From assembly GCF_014904705.1 (NCBI RefSeq), contig NZ_JACZCQ010000005.1, forward strand, positions 248,001-312,000: 64,000 nucleotides of DNA, in the 5' to 3' direction. The notes under the pieces are model-generated. The model ran no database searches. It saw only the letters and a program-made list of their open reading frames with translations, and had not been told where the DNA came from. The position numbers were made by a program, and so were the translations under genes. This document shows positions 18,366 to 27,357 of the stretch, piece by piece; within the stretch, counting starts at the first letter, position 1, and each line of letters opens with the position of its first letter. This stretch comes from Nisaea sediminum. GTDB lineage: Bacteria; Pseudomonadota; Alphaproteobacteria; Thalassobaculales; Thalassobaculaceae.

Positions 18366-19682
18366 ATGAAAATCGGCATCGCTAAGGAAAGGCGACCTTA
18401 CGAGGCGCGGGTTGCCGCATCTCCGGACACGGTCAAGAAGTTCGTCTCCATGGGGCTCGAGGTCGCGATCGAAAGCGGCGCGGGGCTTACGGCGGCCTAC
18501 ACCGACGCAGCCTATGAGGCGGCGGGCGCGAAGATCGTGAAGACCGCGAAGGACGCGCTCGGCGGCGCCGATATCGTGCTCAAGGTGCGCAAGCCGATCG
18601 GCCCGGGCGCCGAGGTCGAGAACGAAGCGGACGAGATCGCGCTTATGAAAAGCGGCGCGACCCTGATCTCGCTCATGGAGCCCTACAAGGACCGCGCGCT
18701 GATCGACGCGCTGGCGGCCAAGAAGATCACGACCTTCGCGCTTGAGATGGTGCCGCGGATCACCCGCGCCCAGTCCATGGACGTGCTGTCGAGCCAAGCA
18801 AACCTCGCCGGTTACAAGGCCGTGCTGGATGCCTGCAACGAGTTCGGCCGCGCCTTCCCGATGATGATGACCGCGGCCGGCACCGTGCCGCCCGCCCGCG
18901 TCCTCGTCATGGGCGCAGGCGTCGCCGGTCTGCAGGCGATCGCGACCGCGAAGCGCCTCGGCGCCGTGGTCTCCGCGACCGACGTGCGCCCCGCCGCGAA
19001 GGAACAGGTCGAGAGCCTCGGCGGCACCTTCGTCGCAGTCGAGGACGAGGAATTCAAGGAAGCGGAAACCGCCGGCGGTTACGCCAAGGAGATGAGCGAC
19101 GCCTATAAGAAGAAGCAGGCGGAGCTGATCGCGGAGACGATCAAGAAACAGGACATCATTATCTGCACCGCGCTGATCCCGGGCCGCCCGGCCCCGGTTC
19201 TGGTCTCGGAAGAGATGGTGAAAACGATGAAGCCGGGCTCGGTGATCGTCGACCTCGCCGTCGAACAGGGCGGCAACTGCCCGCTTTCGGAGTTCGGCAA
19301 AGTGGTGCAGAAGCACGGCGTCTCTATCGTCGGCCATGCCAACGTGCCGAGCCGGATCGCCGTCGATGCCAGCGCGCTCTATGCCAAGAACGTGCTGAAT
19401 TTCCTGACGCCGCTCTACGACGCCGAGGCCAAGAGCCTGAAGATCAATTTTGAGGACGAGATCGTAAAGGGCTCGCTGATCACCCGGGACGGCGAGGTCG
19501 TACACCCGTCCGTGCTCGCGGTGGAAGCGTCCAAATCCGCGGCCAAACCGGCCGCCAAACCCGCCGCCAAGCCGAAGGCCCCGCGCAAGCCGGCCGCGAA
19601 AAGCGCCGCCAAGCCGAAGGCCGCGGCGGCGACCGCCGCCGAGAAACCGGCGCAAGCCAGCGACAAAGAGGGGGATGCCTGA
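18366..19682 (+). CDS. pntAA: NAD(P) transhydrogenase alpha-1 subunit (NAD-binding domain I)
   Basis: This is the NAD(H)-binding dI component of proton-translocating transhydrogenase, which drives NADPH formation with the proton gradient. The N-terminal MKIGIAKERRPYEARVA is typical. The Rossmann segment is RVLVMGAGVAGLQAIATAKR, and the loop with STEP-like SDAYKKKQAELIAE follows. The chosen ATG at 18366 has GGAGAG upstream, and the upstream ATG at 18282 lacks support. The last 50 residues are an Ala/Lys/Pro-rich tail (AAKPAAKP units) absent from the usual 380-residue subunit. The subunit is split from the membrane part, as in Rhodospirillum rubrum. Confidence 0.95.
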   Translation: MKIGIAKERRPYEARVAASPDTVKKFVSMGLEVAIESGAGLTAAYTDAAYEAAGAKIVKTAKDALGGADIVLKVRKPIGPGAEVENEADEIALMKSGATLISLMEPYKDRALIDALAAKKITTFALEMVPRITRAQSMDVLSSQANLAGYKAVLDACNEFGRAFPMMMTAAGTVPPARVLVMGAGVAGLQAIATAKRLGAVVSATDVRPAAKEQVESLGGTFVAVEDEEFKEAETAGGYAKEMSDAYKKKQAELIAETIKKQDIIICTALIPGRPAPVLVSEEMVKTMKPGSVIVDLAVEQGGNCPLSEFGKVVQKHGVSIVGHANVPSRIAVDASALYAKNVLNFLTPLYDAEAKSLKINFEDEIVKGSLITRDGEVVHPSVLAVEASKSAAKPAAKPAAKPKAPRKPAAKSAAKPKAAAATAAEKPAQASDKEGDA

Positions 19683-19685
19683 TCC

Positions 19686-20102
19686 ATGGATGCCACCCAG
19701 ATTGAACAAAAGGCGAAGGCGCTTGCCGAACAGGCGGCCAGCCTTGCCGGCGAGATCACGCAGTTCGCCGCCGACGCGGGCAGCGTCGCGACCGATGCCG
19801 CGGCGGCCACGCATTCCGGCCCCTACAGCTTCATCTCGCTCTTCACCGTCTTCATCCTCGCCTGCTTCGTCGGCTATTACGTCGTCTGGCGGGTGACGCC
19901 GGCGCTGCATTCGCCGCTGATGGGCGTGACCAACGCGATCTCCTCCGTGATCATCGTCGGCGCGCTGATCGCCGCCGGTCCGGCGGAAATGAACTTTTCC
20001 CAGGTCATGGGCTTCTGCGCCGTGGTGCTGGCCTCCGTGAACATCTTCGGCGGCTTCATCGTCACGCAGCGCATGCTGTCCATGTTCAAAAAGAAGCGCT
20101 GA
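19686..20102 (+). CDS. pntAB: NAD(P) transhydrogenase alpha-2 subunit (membrane domain)
   Basis: This 138-residue protein carries part of the dII proton channel. Three transmembrane helices are visible: [20 protein letters not shown], then [14 protein letters not shown] and [18 protein letters not shown]. They are preceded by about 45 residues of Ala-rich helix that extend the usual N-terminus. The family signature [16 protein letters not shown] is present. It starts 3 nt after pntAA and precedes pntB by 16 nt. Confidence 0.95.
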   Translation: MDATQIEQKAKALAEQAASLAGEITQFAADAGSVATDAAAATHSGPYSFISLFTVFILACFVGYYVVWRVTPALHSPLMGVTNAISSVIIVGALIAAGPAEMNFSQVMGFCAVVLASVNIFGGFIVTQRMLSMFKKKR

Positions 20103-20118
20103 GGCGGGAGACACAGAC

Positions 20119-21513
20119 ATGACCGAGAATCTCTCCGCCTTCCTCTATCTGATCTCCAGCATCTGCTTCATCATGGCGCTGAAGGGGCTGAGTTCCCCCG
20201 ACAGCGCCCGGCAGGGCAACATGTTCGGCATCGCCGGCATGACGATCGCCATCCTCACCACCCTGGCGATGCCGGAAGTGATGAGCTACGGCACCATCCT
20301 CGCCGGCATCGTGATCGGCGGCTCGATCGGTGCCTTCATCGCCCGCAAGATCCAGATGACGGCACTGCCGCAGCTCGTCGCGGCCTTCCACAGCCTGGTC
20401 GGTCTCGCCGCCTGTTTCGTCGCGGCGGCGGCCTTCTTCCGGCCGGAAGCCTACGGTATCGGCACGCCCGGCAACATCGCCGTCGGCTCGCTGGTCGAGA
20501 TGGCCATCGGCCTTGCCATCGGCGCGGTGACCTTCACCGGATCGATCATCGCCTTCGGCAAGCTGCAGGGCCTGATCTCCGGCAAGCCGGTCACCTTCGC
20601 CGGCCAGCACCCGCTGAACGCCGCGCTCGGCCTGCTGCTGATCGCACTTGTGATCTGGCTTTGCGTCAGCCAGAGCCCGAGTGCCTTCTGGGCGATTTTC
20701 CTGCTCGCGCTGGTGCTCGGCATCCTGATCATCATCCCAATCGGCGGCGCCGACATGCCGGTCGTGATCTCGATGCTGAACTCCTATTCCGGCTGGGCCG
20801 CCTGCGGCATCGGCTTCACCCTCGGCAACTCGCTGCTGATCATCACCGGGGCGCTGGTCGGCTCCTCGGGCGCGATCCTCAGCTACATCATGTGCAAGGG
20901 CATGAACCGCTCCTTCTTCAGCGTCATCCTCGGCGGCTTCGGCGGCGAGAGCGAGGCGGCGGCGATGGGCGGGCCGGGCGGCGACCGTTCGGTGAAATCC
21001 GGCAGCGCCGACGACGCGGCCTTCATCATGGAGAACGCCTCCTCCGTCATCATCGTGCCCGGCTACGGCATGGCGGTGGCGCAGGCCCAGCATGCGCTGC
21101 GCGAGCTCGGCGATATCCTGAAGTCGAAAGGCGTCAAGGTGCGTTACGCGATCCATCCGGTTGCCGGCCGCATGCCGGGGCACATGAACGTGCTGCTGGC
21201 CGAAGCCAACGTGCCCTACGAGGACGTGCTGGAACTGGAGGAGATCAACCGCGATTTCAGCCAGACCGACGTCGCCTTCGTGATCGGCGCCAACGACGTG
21301 ACCAACCCGGCCGCGAAGACCGACCCGTCGAGCCCGATCTACGGCATGCCGATCCTCGATGTCGAGAACGCCAAGACCGTGCTGTTCGTCAAGCGCGGCA
21401 TGGCGTCCGGCTATGCCGGCGTCGAGAACGAGCTGTTCTTCCGCGACAACACGATGATGCTGTTCTCGGACGCGAAGAAGATGTGCGAGGAAATCGTGCA
21501 GGCCCTCGACTGA
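20119..21513 (+). CDS. pntB: NAD(P) transhydrogenase beta subunit
   Basis: This 464-residue subunit supplies the remaining membrane helices of the proton channel and the NADP(H)-binding dIII domain. About eight or nine hydrophobic helices occupy residues 5-270. The dIII part starts near residue 290 and includes VIIVPGYGMAVAQAQHALRE, YAIHPVAGRMPGHMNVLLAE and VFVKRGMASGYAGVENELF, all diagnostic. A terminator follows 26 nt after the stop. Confidence 0.97.
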   Translation: MTENLSAFLYLISSICFIMALKGLSSPDSARQGNMFGIAGMTIAILTTLAMPEVMSYGTILAGIVIGGSIGAFIARKIQMTALPQLVAAFHSLVGLAACFVAAAAFFRPEAYGIGTPGNIAVGSLVEMAIGLAIGAVTFTGSIIAFGKLQGLISGKPVTFAGQHPLNAALGLLLIALVIWLCVSQSPSAFWAIFLLALVLGILIIIPIGGADMPVVISMLNSYSGWAACGIGFTLGNSLLIITGALVGSSGAILSYIMCKGMNRSFFSVILGGFGGESEAAAMGGPGGDRSVKSGSADDAAFIMENASSVIIVPGYGMAVAQAQHALRELGDILKSKGVKVRYAIHPVAGRMPGHMNVLLAEANVPYEDVLELEEINRDFSQTDVAFVIGANDVTNPAAKTDPSSPIYGMPILDVENAKTVLFVKRGMASGYAGVENELFFRDNTMMLFSDAKKMCEEIVQALD

Positions 21514-21539
21514 CCTACCCGGTCCAACCGGATCGACAA

Positions 21540-21564
21540 GGGAGCGCTCCGGCGCTCCCTTTTT
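21540..21564 (+). terminator. Intrinsic terminator of the pnt operon
   Basis: GGGAGCGC (21540-21547) and GCGCTCCC (21552-21559) enclose a TCCG loop and are followed by five T residues. It ends 10 nt before the end of the convergent sensor-kinase gene. Confidence 0.92.
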
Positions 21565-21574
21565 CGTTTCCGGC

Positions 21575-23887
21575 TCAGCCGGCGCTGGCCAGGTCGCGGT
21601 GTGAGGCGGAACAGGTCGCGGGCAGAACCACGCGGATCGTGGTTCCCACGTCGAGTTCGCTCTCCACTTCGATGCGGCCGCCATGGGCGAGGACGATCCG
21701 GTGCACGATGAAGAGCCCGAGACCGAAGCCGTCGGACTTCCTCACGTAGTCGCCCGATGACTGATGGAACGGCTCGAAGATCGCGGCGCGCTCCTCTTCG
21801 GGGATACCGAATCCATTGTCGCTCACCTCGATCACGACCTCACGGTCCGCGTTCAGTCCAACCTCGACCCGGATCTCGCCACGCTCGTCGGTAAACTTGA
21901 AAGCATTGGTCAGCAGGTTGACGAAGACCTGCCGCATCAGGCTCCGGTCGGCACTGATATGTTCGGTCGCAGGCGCAACGCTGCAGGTCAGAACACGCGG
22001 CGATTTCGCGATCAGCCCCGCCATCACCGATTTGCATTCCCGCAACAGGGCTTCAACGTCGAAGATCTCCATCTTGAGTTCTTCCTCGCCGCTTTCCATG
22101 CGCGAGATATCGAGGATCGAGTTGATCAGCTCCAGAAGGAGTGTGCCGCTGTGGTTGATGCTTTCTACATATTCAACGTAGCGCTGGTTGCCGAGCGCCC
22201 CGAAGACCTGGGAGCGGATAAGGTCCGAGAACCCCAGGATCGCGTTGAGCGGCGTGCGAAGCTCGTGACTGACATTCGCCAGGAACTGGGATTTCGCTCG
22301 GTTCGCGCGCATCGCTTCCTTGAGCGCCGCACTCTTCGATTCCTCGGCGATCTTTCGTTCGGTGATGTCGCGAAAGGTGATCACGTAGACGCGCCGTTCG
22401 GTGCGGCGGCGTTCGAAGCGGCTCCTGCTCGGCGCCATCGCGATGGTGCTGATCACCATCTCTGTCTCGATCACCATCCCGTCCGGATGGCGGATGCTGA
22501 GGTCGAATTGCTCGCCTATCAGACCGGCCTGGATACGGCCCCATATCTCCTCGTGGACATCCTTTCGGAAGATGTCGGAGAGTTTTCCACCTGTTACTTC
22601 CGAAGCGTCAATCGCGAGTATCCGCTCGGCAGTCCTGTTGATGCTCTCGATCCGTCCGAGACTGTCGGAAATGACGATCCCGTCGAAACTGTCATCGACC
22701 ACCCGGCGGATCAGCTCCCGGCGGTAGGTGCCCGACATACGCTGCCGGAACAATCGGATTGCCTGCTCGCGCAGTGTCCCGAACAGATCGAGTAGCCACC
22801 ACCCGGCGAGCGCAACGAGCCAGGCCGCGATATTGAGCACCAATACCGAGGCGGACTGGACGACAGTCGCGAGCGCGACAAGAGCCGCGCCCGATACGAT
22901 GACGATCGCGGCGGAGGTCCGCCAGTTGCGCCGGAGAACCTGGTATCCGACCGGCAGCAGAAGCAACAGGCCAAGCGCGGTTGCGATATCCGTGCTCGAC
23001 CAGAGCGCCCTGCCCTTGATCATGCTCTCGGCGGCAAGTGCCTGGACATAAACACCCGGCAGAAAACCGTATTTCGGAACGGGAAGCTGATCGCCGAGTT
23101 CGATCGCGGTCGCACCGATGAGCACACGACGCCCCTCAACGAAGCTCGGATCGAAAGTACTATCCAGGATCTGCGTCATCGAAAGATGCGGAACGCTCTC
23201 GAAGGAAATTCCGAAATCGATGAGGAAACGATCGCGTGAGACGTGGCCTTCGGCCAGGAGCACGGCGAGTGACGGACGCTTCGTGCCGTCATGGGCATCA
23301 AATGCGTTATAATGCCAAATTCGCGAGTCCACATCCGGCGTCACGTTGACGCCCCCGAAGCTTCCCGTGCCGTCGGCAAACTGGGTCGCGGACCGTTCGA
23401 TGATCGCCCCGGTCTCACCACCGCGGCGGCTTTGCTGAACAAACCGAGGAAGAATGACGCGGCCATTGCTCTCGGCGATCGCCGCTCTCAATGCAGCATC
23501 GTCCGCCTCGGTCGACCGCGCGCTGAAATCAACATCGAGAGCGATGGTCCGAGCGCCTGCAGCATTCAGACGCGAGATCACATCCGCGAAGACCGTCCGG
23601 GGGAACGGCCAGACCCCGACGGCGCCGATCGTGTCGGCATCAATCTCGATGACGACAGTCTCGCCGCTTGCCGGTTGGGTGAGCCAGCGATACCGCTGCT
23701 CCAGCAGCATCCGGTCGATCGGAGCAAGCCAGCCCAGAAGCTCGAAGCAGATGACAAGCGCCGGAACGAGTGCGAAGAGAAGCCGGTTCCTGTAGCGGGA
23801 AACAAGACGCGCAAATCCAAACCGTCGCTTCTTAAGGTCAGCCACGTGCGTTCGCTTTCTCGCTTCCTCCCTGCGGAGGCCAGCCAC
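21575..23887 (-). CDS. CHASE2-PAS sensor histidine kinase
   Basis: This 770-residue membrane sensor kinase has an N-terminal transmembrane helix (residues about 33-53). A periplasmic CHASE2 domain follows, with ALDVDFSARSTEADDAALR and RRVLIGATAIELGDQ. Three transmembrane helices (about 300-370) lead to a cytoplasmic PAS domain ending in a RDITERK PAC motif. A HisKA domain has SHELRTPLNAILGFSDLIRS with His near 540, and the HATPase domain has DNGFGIPEEER and GFGLGLFIVHRIV. The GTG start lies 14 nt after the fecR-type gene stop, so the two form an operon. No response regulator gene is adjacent. CHASE2 is associated with sensing at the envelope; the ligand is unknown. Confidence 0.93.
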   Translation of the reverse strand: MAGLRREEARKRTHVADLKKRRFGFARLVSRYRNRLLFALVPALVICFELLGWLAPIDRMLLEQRYRWLTQPASGETVVIEIDADTIGAVGVWPFPRTVFADVISRLNAAGARTIALDVDFSARSTEADDAALRAAIAESNGRVILPRFVQQSRRGGETGAIIERSATQFADGTGSFGGVNVTPDVDSRIWHYNAFDAHDGTKRPSLAVLLAEGHVSRDRFLIDFGISFESVPHLSMTQILDSTFDPSFVEGRRVLIGATAIELGDQLPVPKYGFLPGVYVQALAAESMIKGRALWSSTDIATALGLLLLLPVGYQVLRRNWRTSAAIVIVSGAALVALATVVQSASVLVLNIAAWLVALAGWWLLDLFGTLREQAIRLFRQRMSGTYRRELIRRVVDDSFDGIVISDSLGRIESINRTAERILAIDASEVTGGKLSDIFRKDVHEEIWGRIQAGLIGEQFDLSIRHPDGMVIETEMVISTIAMAPSRSRFERRRTERRVYVITFRDITERKIAEESKSAALKEAMRANRAKSQFLANVSHELRTPLNAILGFSDLIRSQVFGALGNQRYVEYVESINHSGTLLLELINSILDISRMESGEEELKMEIFDVEALLRECKSVMAGLIAKSPRVLTCSVAPATEHISADRSLMRQVFVNLLTNAFKFTDERGEIRVEVGLNADREVVIEVSDNGFGIPEEERAAIFEPFHQSSGDYVRKSDGFGLGLFIVHRIVLAHGGRIEVESELDVGTTIRVVLPATCSASHRDLASAG

Positions 23888-23901
23888 TCTTTCCAGCCAT
23901 C

Positions 23902-25269
23902 CTAGCTGTTCTTGCCGTTACCATTGCCGCCGGCATTGCCATTACCGCCGGCGTTGCCGTTACCGTTTCCACCGGCATTGCCGTTGCCGCCAGCGTTGCC
24001 GTTACCGTTTCCACCGGCATTGCCATTGCCACCGGCATTGCCATTGCCACCAGCGTTGCCGTTACCGTTTCCACCGGCATTGCCGTTGCCGCCAGCGTTG
24101 CCGTTACCGTTTCCGCCGGCATTGCCGTTGCCGCCAGCGTTGCCATTGCCGTTTCCACCGGCATTGCCATTGCCGCCAGCGTTGTCATTGCCGTTTCCAC
24201 CGGCATTGCCGTTGCCGCCAGCGTTGCCGTTTCCACCGGCATTGCCCGCCAGGGCAACACGAGTCGCGGCACGGCTGTTGGATTGTGCCGTCGCGGACCG
24301 ATCTACGACGCGTGCGGACTCAACCGGCGCTCTTGCCACAGCCGCACCGTTCGCGGCTGCGGACGCACTGCCGAAACCATTCCCGCCACGGCCGTTGCCG
24401 TTGGCCTTCTGCTGTTGCCCGGGAGCCGATGCGCTGCGGACCAAACCGTTAGTTGCCTTGGCAACATCGATTTTCACCAGACCGACCGGATTGGAAAGGG
24501 ACAGGGCGGAAGAATTCGCAGCCACCGATGTACCGGACGCGGACTGATCCGTCTCGGCGACTGCCGTAGCGCCAGAAGAACCGGATTCAGTCGCAGTAGC
24601 CACTTCCACTGCGTTGGTCGGCTGACTCTCGGCGGTTTCCGTCACGCTGTCCTGGCCCGTCGCGCTCGCGGAATCGGTACCGTTGTCGACAGGAGCGTTA
24701 TCGAGCTGAAGCCCGCCACCGACAGAGGTCCGGGCCGTCTGTCCGGGACGGACCACGACGTTGGCGCCGGTCGCCCCATCCGTGACTTGGACCGCACCCT
24801 CGACGACATGGACGAGGCCCTGACCATCGCGCACATTTACCGTAAAGGACGTCCCCTTGACCACGGCGGCGAGATAGGGTGTGACGACCTCGAAATGTGG
24901 AGCGAGCTTTTTCTCCACCTTGAAGAGCGCCGTTCCCAGAGTCTGGACGATGCGTGTCCCCCAGCTAGGATCCTGCACGGGGATGCTGAGTTCCGTATTC
25001 GGACCGATAACGATCGAGTTTTCGCCGCGCGTCAGGATGATCCGGCCAGTCTCGCCTGTCCGGACCACGCTCCGCTCGGTCACCGTCGCGTTGACCGACA
25101 CATTGACGATGCCCGCTGACTCATCAGCGACTGTGACATCGCCGGCGATTTCCAGCACCTGCCAGGTGACAAGGTCCTGAGCACGTGCGGGCGTGGAAGC
25201 CAAAGCGGCCCCCAGCACGAAAAGCGCGAGGACGAAGACACCAACAGAACGATACGGACTGCAGTTCAT
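23902..25269 (-). CDS. Secreted FecR-domain protein with Gly/Asn repeat tail
   Basis: This is a 455-residue exported protein. A signal peptide (VGVFVLALFVLGAALAS then TPARAQ) is followed by a FecR-like beta domain at about residues 35-190 (LFKVEKKLAPHFEVVTPYLA, VVKGTSFTVNV). A low-complexity middle region rich in Ser/Ala/Val comes next, and the final 115 residues are nearly pure GGNGNA and GGNGNGNA repeats. Unlike classical FecR it has no transmembrane helix or anti-sigma domain, and no sigma factor gene is near. The ATG at 25269 has GGAG 7 nt upstream. It is cotranscribed with the CHASE2 kinase and divergent from a TpsB-type transporter. It may be a surface or secreted polymer-like protein. 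Confidence 0.85.
   Translation of the reverse strand: MNCSPYRSVGVFVLALFVLGAALASTPARAQDLVTWQVLEIAGDVTVADESAGIVNVSVNATVTERSVVRTGETGRIILTRGENSIVIGPNTELSIPVQDPSWGTRIVQTLGTALFKVEKKLAPHFEVVTPYLAAVVKGTSFTVNVRDGQGLVHVVEGAVQVTDGATGANVVVRPGQTARTSVGGGLQLDNAPVDNGTDSASATGQDSVTETAESQPTNAVEVATATESGSSGATAVAETDQSASGTSVAANSSALSLSNPVGLVKIDVAKATNGLVRSASAPGQQQKANGNGRGGNGFGSASAAANGAAVARAPVESARVVDRSATAQSNSRAATRVALAGNAGGNGNAGGNGNAGGNGNDNAGGNGNAGGNGNGNAGGNGNAGGNGNGNAGGNGNAGGNGNGNAGGNGNAGGNGNAGGNGNGNAGGNGNAGGNGNGNAGGNGNAGGNGNGKNS
23906..24247 (-). repeat. Tandem repeat tract encoding GGNGN(A/GNA) units
   Basis: About 340 bp of imperfect tandem repeats with periods of 18 and 24 bp encode the Gly/Asn-rich C-terminus of the FecR-domain protein. 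Units differ mainly at third positions, so the protein repeat is conserved better than the DNA, which suggests selection on the protein. Confidence 0.9.
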
Positions 25270-25560
25270 CTGCTTCTCCAATGCGGAACTTCTCCGCAAC
25301 CACCTGGCTTCTGCCAACTTCCGATTACCTGACAAAGTTATCGATAAACCGAAAATTATTTAGCGAACATTTTTATTGAATCCGAACTAAATCAGATTTA
25401 TCAATGACTTATGGATATATTTCTACTCTTGCCGTCACGAAACTACAACAATATTTTCTGGCGACAACAGTTGTTGTCCGTAAATTTATTATTGATTAAC
25501 GGATCTTCTTTAGCCTTGATTCCGTTCCTCTATTTCGCGCGTCATACGGATAGGGCTTGC
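25270..25560. promoter_or_regulatory. AT-rich divergent promoter region between fecR-type and tpsB-type genes
   Basis: This 291-bp stretch is much more AT-rich than its surroundings and contains several TTTATT, TTATTGA and TAAATT runs suited to divergent promoters. I could not choose a single confident -35/-10 pair. An open frame continues from the transporter gene back to 25411, but it encodes no plausible N-terminus. Confidence 0.5.
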
Positions 25561-27264
25561 GTGTTAAAATTTCCTAAAATCGAATCGGAAATACTATTTG
25601 GCGCAGCCGCCGTCATAGCATTGTATTTGACGGTATTCTCGACTCCGGTTTTCGCTCAGCAGTCGGCACCGGCACGCTCCGTCACAGATGCTCAAATAGA
25701 AGAACGGGTGCCGCGCGGCGCGGAAAGGCCGACGCCTCCCCCCACGTCTCCAGCCGGCCCTCTGGCGGCACCGGAACAGCCCGACAAGGCTCGGACCTTT
25801 CTCGTCGCGGCAGTGACGCTTGAAGGCAACACGGTGTTCCGGAAACCCGAGCTCGCCCCCTATTACGAAGACATACTGGCGCGCCTCGTAACCGCTGCGG
25901 ACCTTCAGGCGGCCGCCGAGCGGATCACCCGTCATTATCAGGACAGGGGTTACTTCCTAACCCAGGCCTACCTTCCACCGCAGGATCTTTCCTCGGGCAT
26001 CGCGCGGATCCGGATCGCAGAAGGTTATGTCGAACGTGTCGATTTTCACGGCGACGGAAGGACGGACGGCTACATCCAGCGTCTCGCGTCGGCGATCGAT
26101 GAGTTCCGTCCTCTCAAGCGAAGCGATCTCGAGCGCATGCTTCTGCTGATCGGAGATTCCTACGGGCGGATCGTCGACAATGCCGAGATGGCGGAAATTG
26201 ACCCGCTCGAGGGCCGCTATGCCCTGCAGCTCATCCTGAAGGACAAACCGGAGAGCGGTGTCCTCGTGCTCGACAACCGCGGGACGACGACATCGGGCAA
26301 GGAGCAGCTCTGGATATCGGCCTCCACCAATCGGCTTTTCGGCCCCGACACGCAGTCCCGGATCGGGTTCTTCACGATCCCGATGCAACCCCAGGAACTC
26401 AGGTATGGCGAGTTCGAGGTCAGCCGCATGACCGGGGATCACGGAACCACGGTCGGCGCCCTGATATCGGCCAGCCAGAGCGACGCCGGCGGCATCGACG
26501 CGATCGACGGCATCGAGGGCGACAGCGACCGTATCGTGCTGAAGGCGGCGCATCCGCTGATCCGCTCCATGGACAGGAGTCTCTGGCTCAATCTCTCGGC
26601 CGACGCGCGCAACGTCTCGGAAGACGACAATGACGGGCGCAATTTCAAAGATCAGCTGAGAGTCCTGCGCGGCGATCTCTACATGTATCTGGCGGACGAT
26701 TTCGGCGGACAGAACCAGATCTGGACCGAAGTCTCGACCGGGCTCGACATGCTCGGCGCCTCGGGGAAAGGCGACTTCCGCTCCCGTCTCGGCGCCGACG
26801 CCAAGTTCCTCAAGGCCCGTGCCTCCCTTACCCGCCAGCAGGAGATCACCAACGAGATCGGGGTACGCTTCCATCTGGCCGGGCAATATGCCGACGACCA
26901 GTTGCTGTCCTCCGAGGAGTTCAGCCTTGGCGGCTCCTCGATCGGCCGGGCCTACGACTTCAGCGAACTCACCGGCGACCACGGTGTCGGCGGGAGCGTG
27001 GAGCTGCAATATGGCGACAGCCTGCGCGACGATTACTTCACCTGGTTCCAGGTCTACGGTTTCTATGACGCCGGCGTGGTCTGGAACGAGGGTGCGTTCG
27101 AACTGCCGCACGAGAGCCTCTCCTCCGCCGGCTTCGGGCTTCGTCTCGACCTGACCGACAGCATCAGGCTCCAGCTCGAATATGCCCGCGGCCTGACCCG
27201 ATCCGTCGACGATAGCGGCGGCGATTTCCAGCGTGTCTTCTTCGAACTCAGCAAGAATTTCTGA
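25561..27264 (+). CDS. TpsB/FhaC/ShlB-type two-partner secretion outer-membrane transporter
   Basis: This is a 567-residue outer-membrane Omp85-superfamily transporter that exports TpsA-type partners. The GTG at 25561 is chosen because AGGG lies 7 nt upstream and it yields a proper signal peptide (GAAAVIALYLTVFSTPVFA). An in-frame ATG at 25411 would bury that signal 60 residues in. A proline-rich linker leads to a POTRA domain (FLVAAVTLEGNTVFRKPELA, RITRHYQDRGYFLTQAYLP). The beta-barrel has the conserved SLGGSSIGRAYDFSELTGDH and ends in VFFELSKNF with a terminal Phe. No classical TpsA gene is in the window; the nearby repeat protein or lipoproteins are candidate partners. Confidence 0.9.
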   Translation: MLKFPKIESEILFGAAAVIALYLTVFSTPVFAQQSAPARSVTDAQIEERVPRGAERPTPPPTSPAGPLAAPEQPDKARTFLVAAVTLEGNTVFRKPELAPYYEDILARLVTAADLQAAAERITRHYQDRGYFLTQAYLPPQDLSSGIARIRIAEGYVERVDFHGDGRTDGYIQRLASAIDEFRPLKRSDLERMLLLIGDSYGRIVDNAEMAEIDPLEGRYALQLILKDKPESGVLVLDNRGTTTSGKEQLWISASTNRLFGPDTQSRIGFFTIPMQPQELRYGEFEVSRMTGDHGTTVGALISASQSDAGGIDAIDGIEGDSDRIVLKAAHPLIRSMDRSLWLNLSADARNVSEDDNDGRNFKDQLRVLRGDLYMYLADDFGGQNQIWTEVSTGLDMLGASGKGDFRSRLGADAKFLKARASLTRQQEITNEIGVRFHLAGQYADDQLLSSEEFSLGGSSIGRAYDFSELTGDHGVGGSVELQYGDSLRDDYFTWFQVYGFYDAGVVWNEGAFELPHESLSSAGFGLRLDLTDSIRLQLEYARGLTRSVDDSGGDFQRVFFELSKNF

Positions 27265-27357
27265 GCCGCGCCGGAACGCGTGACAACCGGCGCCATTGGG
27301 TGTGGAAAGCTCCGTCTCAGTTTGGTATGCACAAATCTCAATAAACTGGGGGACCGG

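Noticed and set aside
17604-20120. 838-codon minus-strand frame opposite the lipoprotein, pntAA and pntAB genes
   Set aside because: It is a shadow of well-identified genes and its product is Asp/Gly/His/Arg-rich without any motif.
23906-24247. Regular repeats considered as a CRISPR array
   Set aside because: Units are contiguous, in frame and encode GGNGN; there are no unique spacers and no cas genes.
25411-25560. N-terminal extension of the TpsB-type protein from the upstream ATG
   Set aside because: It would place the signal peptide about 60 residues in, and the region looks like an AT-rich promoter; the GTG at 25561 has better start signals.
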